This document shows, one piece after another, positions 60,236 through 64,000 of a stretch of DNA of 64,000 bases. The position numbers were made by a program, and so were the translations under genes. Source of the DNA: Thalassobium sp. R2A62 (GTDB lineage: Bacteria > Pseudomonadota > Alphaproteobacteria > Rhodobacterales > Rhodobacteraceae). The notes below the pieces were generated by a model. The model was given only the letters and a program-made list of their open reading frames with translations, ran no database searches and had not been told where the DNA came from. The DNA lies in the NCBI RefSeq assembly GCF_000161835.1, contig NZ_GG697169.2:1420418-1484417 (forward strand), in the 5' to 3' direction. Each line of letters opens with the position of its first letter. Within the stretch, counting starts at the first letter, position 1.

Positions 60236-60254
60236 GTGGCGGAGACGAAGGGAT
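60236..60254. other. attR repeat of the island
   Basis: GTGGCGGAGACGAAGGGAT. It covers the CCA end, the discriminator base, the 3' acceptor strand and part of the T-stem of tRNA-Ser, so the tRNA stays intact after integration. Confidence 0.85.
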
Positions 60255-60326
60255 TCGAACCCTCGAGACCCTTCCGGGCCTACTCCCTTAGCAGGGGAGC
60301 GCCTTCGACCACTCGGCCACGTCTCC
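60237..60326 (-). tRNA. tRNA-Ser (anticodon GCU)
   Basis: A 90-nt serine tRNA with encoded CCA. The acceptor strands GGAGACG and CGTCTCC pair, the anticodon stem CTCCC/GGGAG encloses the loop CTGCTAA (anticodon GCT), there is a long variable arm, and the T-loop reads GGTTCGAATCC. It decodes AGC and AGU. It is the integration site of the island. Confidence 0.95.
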
Positions 60327-60552
60327 GTTGACCGCTATACAGACGACCCGATGGGGGAAACAAGGTCAAAATAACGCGCAGATCAAAAAACTATACCAAG
60401 ACAAGCTCCTTGCGCAGATTGGCGGTCATGTTTGGAATTGTCTGATCTGGTCCAGTGCTGGCAAATTGCCTCCCTCGACCCAGCCTCCAAGGCTTAAGGC
60501 TACCTTAAACATTTTAGTCGAATTTGTGACGACCCCCATAAAGGAGCCGTCA

Positions 60553-62445
60553 TTGCGCGACACCCCCACAACACCGACAGGCGGCATCGTTACCCAGCCC
60601 AGACTTGCGGGCTTGGCGACCCTGCTATCTCTTGCAACAGCCACAACGCTGGGGATTTGGCAGTTTTCCCGTGTCCTAAACAGTCAAACCCATTTGTCAG
60701 CCATTTCTGTTCCTTTTCTGACCCAATCCCAAGACATCGACCATAGGTTCACGACGATGGCATTTGGCGTTTTCCAACTCAGCCACGCCAGCACCATAGA
60801 GGAGCTAGAGATCGCAGCAGCCGCGCTGGACGCCCGTTACCTAGAGGTCCGCAAAGCTGCTGAAACCCTATTGAGGGTAGCCTCTGGCACTAACGATCCA
60901 ACGACGCTTACAAACCTTCTGATCGATTTCGACGCGACAGCTCAAATCATCGTCGCGGCTAAGGCGGATCTCTTTGCGTCTACTGCGGCAATCCAGAACC
61001 TGTGATCTCAACTGGACAGAATGCATCAGCAAATCCACCGAAACTTGGCTGCGCTGTTCGTCACGGTGCCCGCTTCCCTGTCGGGGCCTGAGACATCCCA
61101 AGGATCCAGGGGTTTGGCATCAAACCTCTCTGATTTTCGCGCGGCAACCGACAGATACTTCGAGCTCGCTCGCCAGATTGGGCCACAGCCATCACCCGAT
61201 CAGATTTCTCAAGTCCTGTCTGCACTCGCCCTGCCCCAGCAAGACTGGCGTCGCAAGCTCACCTCGCTCTCTGATGCGCCTCTGCGTCAGGGCATCGCCG
61301 ACCAGATCACGACCAGCCTCGATATGCTTTCGCCTAAGGGCCGTCTCCTCCAAGAGGTCACGGCAACTCACACGACCCAAGTCGCGCTCTAGCGGCAACT
61401 TGAACAGCAGTTCAGTCACATTTCGGAAATCTCCGCGCTGACGGGCCGTCTTCAGCAACGGGTGCATGACGAAATGATTGGTGCGATTGCTAGTGACAGC
61501 ACCTCGACAAAGCCATCCGTCTATATCACGAGCATCGCCACGATCTGCGCGGCGATTGGCATTCCGCTGCTCATTCATCTGATCACTAAGCGCAAGATCA
61601 GCCGCCGCTTGTCGTTGGTCACCGAGGCCGCGCTAAAGATCGCTCAGGGCAACACAAAGCACCCGATCCAAGTCTCTGGCAGCGACGAATTGGGCCACAT
61701 CGCTGGCGCCCTAGAGGCATTAAAATCCACAGCAAACGAACTACATCGCTCTAACACGGAGCTCGAGAAATTCGCCTATGCCGCCGCACACGATCTACGG
61801 GCGCCGCTGCGCGCGATCCAAGATCTCGTTCGCTGGACAATCGATGATCCTGACACAGTTTTCAGCGCGAGCAGCCAGCGCAATCTCAAGATGCTTCTGA
61901 CCCGAGCGGACCGGCTCAGTGCGTTGCTGTCCAATCTGTTGGCCTACGCGCAGGTCGGGCACGACGATGATGACATCACTTCGATCGACATCTCTGACCT
62001 TGTGGATGCGGCCCATGACTTGCTGGATCCCAACGGCCGTTTTTCGGTGCAATTCGATGGCCCAGTCCGAACGACGACCACCTACTCGACCCCCCTCCAT
62101 CAAATATTGCTGAACGCGCTCTCAAACGCGATCAAACATCATGATGCCGAAACGGGCAGGATCGCGGTGTCAACGTCATGCGCCGATGGTCGACTGACGG
62201 TGACAGTTTCCGACGACGGACCTGGCATCCCACTAAATCATCAGGACCAAGCGTTTGATCTCTTCAAAACGCTGCGGCCACGCGACCAAGTCGAAGGGAG
62301 CGGTCTAGGCCTCTCAATCATTCAAAAATATGCGGCCCACTATGATGGACGTGTCACCCTTCGATCCGACCCTGAGGTCGAGCGCGGCACTCACCTGACG
62401 TTTGATCTGCTGAATTCTTCACTGGCACAGGCCACCGCTGCCTGA
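60553..62445 (+). pseudogene. Sensor histidine kinase with two in-frame stop codons
   Basis: One reading frame runs from about TTG 60553 (AAGGAG six bases before) to 62445, broken by TGA at 61003-61005 and TAG at 61390-61392. Visible parts are a membrane helix (LATLLSLATATTLGIWQF), a periplasmic sensor region, a second helix (TSIATICAAIGIPLLIHLIT), a HAMP domain, the phosphoacceptor His (FAYAAAHDLRAPLRAI) and the ATPase boxes (NALSNAIKHH, DDGPGIPL, GSGLGLSI). Both stops are single C-to-T changes from plausible sense codons (CGA, CAG). The 3' part from 61462 could still be translated as a soluble or one-helix kinase. The response regulator follows. Confidence 0.8.
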
Positions 62446-62534
62446 GACCTAAAAAGCCTTGCCCAAGACCGTTCTGCATTCAGAGCTTAGCAAGAGATGT
62501 TGCGTAGAATCAGATCAAGTAATGAAAGAGATTC

Positions 62535-63176
62535 ATGATGATGGCTCACGCCGTGGAACTATATGTCGACACACCCCAGCTTGGTGCTCTCACGCGCCCT
62601 GTCCGAGTTCTAATCGTTGACTATTGTGACTTCGACAGACTGCGCCTTCGCAAACTCATCCAAGACTATGAACAACCGGTCGAAATCGCTGAACTAGATC
62701 GCCTTTGCGAACTTGATCGCGCGTTGGATCAGGTGACCTTTGATGTCATCCTTATCGATTATCAGCTACCCGTCGGCACCGGATTAGACGCCGTCCAAAC
62801 CATTCGAACCCATCCCCTGAACGCGGATTGTCCGACGCTCATGATCGCCGGTGATGATCGGCCGGAGATTTCTGAAATGGCGCGGGTCGAGGGGTGCAGG
62901 GACTTTCTACACAAAGACGGGCTAACCGCAGATCGCCTATGTACTGCGCTGCGCAGCGCTGTATCGCAGACCCAAGACCTCAACGCGTTTTCAACAAAAT
63001 CTGGCCGGCGGCTTGAACATGACATCAGCCAACTTGTTCATGAGATGCGAAACCGGCCTGTCGACAACAAACGTGCCGCGCTTAAATCTTGGAAGACCGC
63101 TCAGATCATCGCGCTCTGGGCCGAACTCGAAACAGACAAAATCACGAAAGTACGGCCCCAATTGCGGCCGTCTTGA
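62535..63176 (+). CDS. Response regulator with REC domain and unusual C-terminal tail
   Basis: 213 residues. Receiver domain at residues 22-145: acidic D29 (VLIVDYCDFDR), phosphorylation site D75 (VILIDYQLPVG) and K127 (FLHKDG). The remaining ~70 residues (RLEHDISQLVHEMRNRPVDN, KSWKTAQIIALWAELETDKI) form helices without a recognised DNA-binding domain, so it may act by protein contact. It lies 89 bp after the broken histidine kinase and is probably its former partner. Three consecutive ATG codons make the exact start uncertain. Confidence 0.85.
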   Translation: MMMAHAVELYVDTPQLGALTRPVRVLIVDYCDFDRLRLRKLIQDYEQPVEIAELDRLCELDRALDQVTFDVILIDYQLPVGTGLDAVQTIRTHPLNADCPTLMIAGDDRPEISEMARVEGCRDFLHKDGLTADRLCTALRSAVSQTQDLNAFSTKSGRRLEHDISQLVHEMRNRPVDNKRAALKSWKTAQIIALWAELETDKITKVRPQLRPS

Positions 63177-64000
63177 TTAGTCAAGCGATGATATTCCGGA
63201 CTTAAACAGACGCAGGACCGCGGGTGCATCAACTCCGACGCAAACCTGCGTCTCGGCCCAGCCAGCGCTTGCGTCTGCATAGGTCCGGCCAACATCGACA
63301 CCTTCGACCGAAACCCGCAACACGGCGCCTTGGGTTTTGAACAATTCGGGATAAACACAGGCAATCACCGCAGCAGGATCATGCAGACTGCACCCGTTAA
63401 ATTTGCCGACAGTCTCGTAGAAATCCAAATAAAATGTGCTCATCTGTTGCAGCAAACCGCCCAACCGAGGGGCAGCATGCGCCATGACGGAGAAGTCGCT
63501 CGCGGTGCACAGCGTCTGATGCGTAACATCGAGCCCCACCATTTTGATCCGCGCGCCGCTGGCAAAAACATCTGCCGCTGCATGAGGATCGTGGTAGATA
63601 TTGGCCTCAGCGTCTGGCGTGATATTTCCGCCAGCGTCCAGAGAGCCGCCCATAATCACGAACTCTTTGACGTTGCCCACGAAGTCTGGATCCAGACGCA
63701 TCGCCGCTGCGATATTCGTCAGCGGCCCGATCGGGCAAACAACCAACTCACCCACATGCTCTGCAGCCATCCGCACCAGAAATTCTGCAGCACTTTCATC
63801 AAGCGCGCGCCCAGTCGGCTCTCCTGCCGGAATGTCACCAAAGCCCTCACGCCCATGCACATGTGCGCTTGGCTTAAAGGGTGGCATAATTTGCGGAACG
63901 TCCGCGCCGTGCGCCACTGGGCAATCCAGTCCTGCCCATTCGACCAGTCGCAAGGCGTTGCGGGTCGCGGTCTGCGCCGTCACGTTGCCGAAAACTGTCG
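63177..64000 (-). CDS. Inosine/uridine-preferring nucleoside hydrolase, 5' end outside window
   Basis: The frame is open to the right edge (TVFGNVTAQT precedes the first usable codon), so the N-terminus with the DTDPGxDD metal motif is off the window. About 274 residues are visible: LVVCPIGPLTNIAAAMRLDP, VIMGGSLDAGGNITPDAEAN, IYHDPHAAADVFASG and, near the C-terminus, CSLHDPAAVIACVYPELF with the catalytic His and the metal Asp. It hydrolyses ribonucleosides to base and ribose for salvage. Its end is convergent with the response regulator. Confidence 0.88.
   Translation of the reverse strand, partial: TVFGNVTAQTATRNALRLVEWAGLDCPVAHGADVPQIMPPFKPSAHVHGREGFGDIPAGEPTGRALDESAAEFLVRMAAEHVGELVVCPIGPLTNIAAAMRLDPDFVGNVKEFVIMGGSLDAGGNITPDAEANIYHDPHAAADVFASGARIKMVGLDVTHQTLCTASDFSVMAHAAPRLGGLLQQMSTFYLDFYETVGKFNGCSLHDPAAVIACVYPELFKTQGAVLRVSVEGVDVGRTYADASAGWAETQVCVGVDAPAVLRLFKSGISSLD

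Larger units (their letters stand above)
48677..60254. mobile_element. Integrative genomic island in tRNA-Ser(GCU), 11.6 kb
   Basis: Bounded by identical 19-bp repeats (48677-48695 and 60236-60254). The right repeat is the 3' end of tRNA-Ser. A complete tyrosine integrase lies 100 bp inside the left repeat. Direct repeats with ACGTGTGGGTAA occur just inside both ends. The cargo includes RDD, Hint, recombinase, polymerase-like, ankyrin, duplicated membrane and SEL1 genes. A truncated second integrase beside the tRNA shows an earlier or tandem integration. Confidence 0.8.

Overview
The window reads as a chromosome segment of a marine roseobacter-type alphaproteobacterium (Rhodobacteraceae). The inference rests on the gene families seen (TRAP transporters, a DMSP-demethylase-like GcvT protein, Hint_2 proteins, DUF6525 and DUF1826) and on the heavy load of insertion sequences. 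An Octadecabacter-like genome would fit, but that is a guess.

Left, conserved part (1-20.2 kb). After the tail of a DUF1826 gene and a DUF6525 gene comes a sulfur amino acid locus resembling the Pseudomonas mde system. It has an E1-type 2-oxoacid dehydrogenase/transketolase (MdeB-like), a DmdA-like aminomethyltransferase, methionine gamma-lyase and two Lrp/AsnC regulators. Next is a catabolic locus of about 12 kb: a GntR/FCD regulator, a Gfo/Idh/MocA dehydrogenase, a complete DctPQM TRAP transporter, a pseudo-dehydroshikimate-dehydratase fused to an HPPD-like domain, a short citrate-synthase-fold lyase, a TIM-barrel isomerase, a CoA-acylating aldehyde dehydrogenase, a ThDP enzyme and an HpaI-type aldolase. 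Start/stop overlaps tie most of these together, and an AT-rich palindrome recurs in three of the intergenic gaps. I know no described pathway with this gene set.

Accessory part (20.36-60.25 kb). Everything between an att-like sequence at 20360 and tRNA-Ser(GCU) at 60237-60326 looks like one composite island. The best supported segment is 48677-60254: 19-bp direct repeats at both ends, a complete tyrosine integrase next to the left repeat, and 13-bp-spaced direct repeats inside both ends. The accessory region holds IS3, IS5 and IS6 elements or remnants (one IS3 and one IS6 look intact). It also holds a modular repeat family, in which a serine recombinase (one full copy, several 3' fragments) is followed by a conserved block A with a UUCG terminator, then a cargo gene, then a conserved block B. 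Three cargo genes share a nearly identical C-terminal Hint domain behind unrelated N-terminal modules. Other genes there are envelope or secreted proteins (beta-barrels, RTX, ankyrin, SEL1, RDD, a subtilase, an OpgB-like transferase), a GH43 beta-xylosidase, a TetR/DUF4345 pair and a compact protein with family-A-polymerase-like palm motifs.

Right flank (60.3-64 kb). A histidine kinase carrying two in-frame stops sits before an intact response regulator, and a nucleoside hydrolase runs off the right edge.

Limits: families were assigned by recognising motifs in translations; no database search or alignment was run. Many IS boundaries are estimates.
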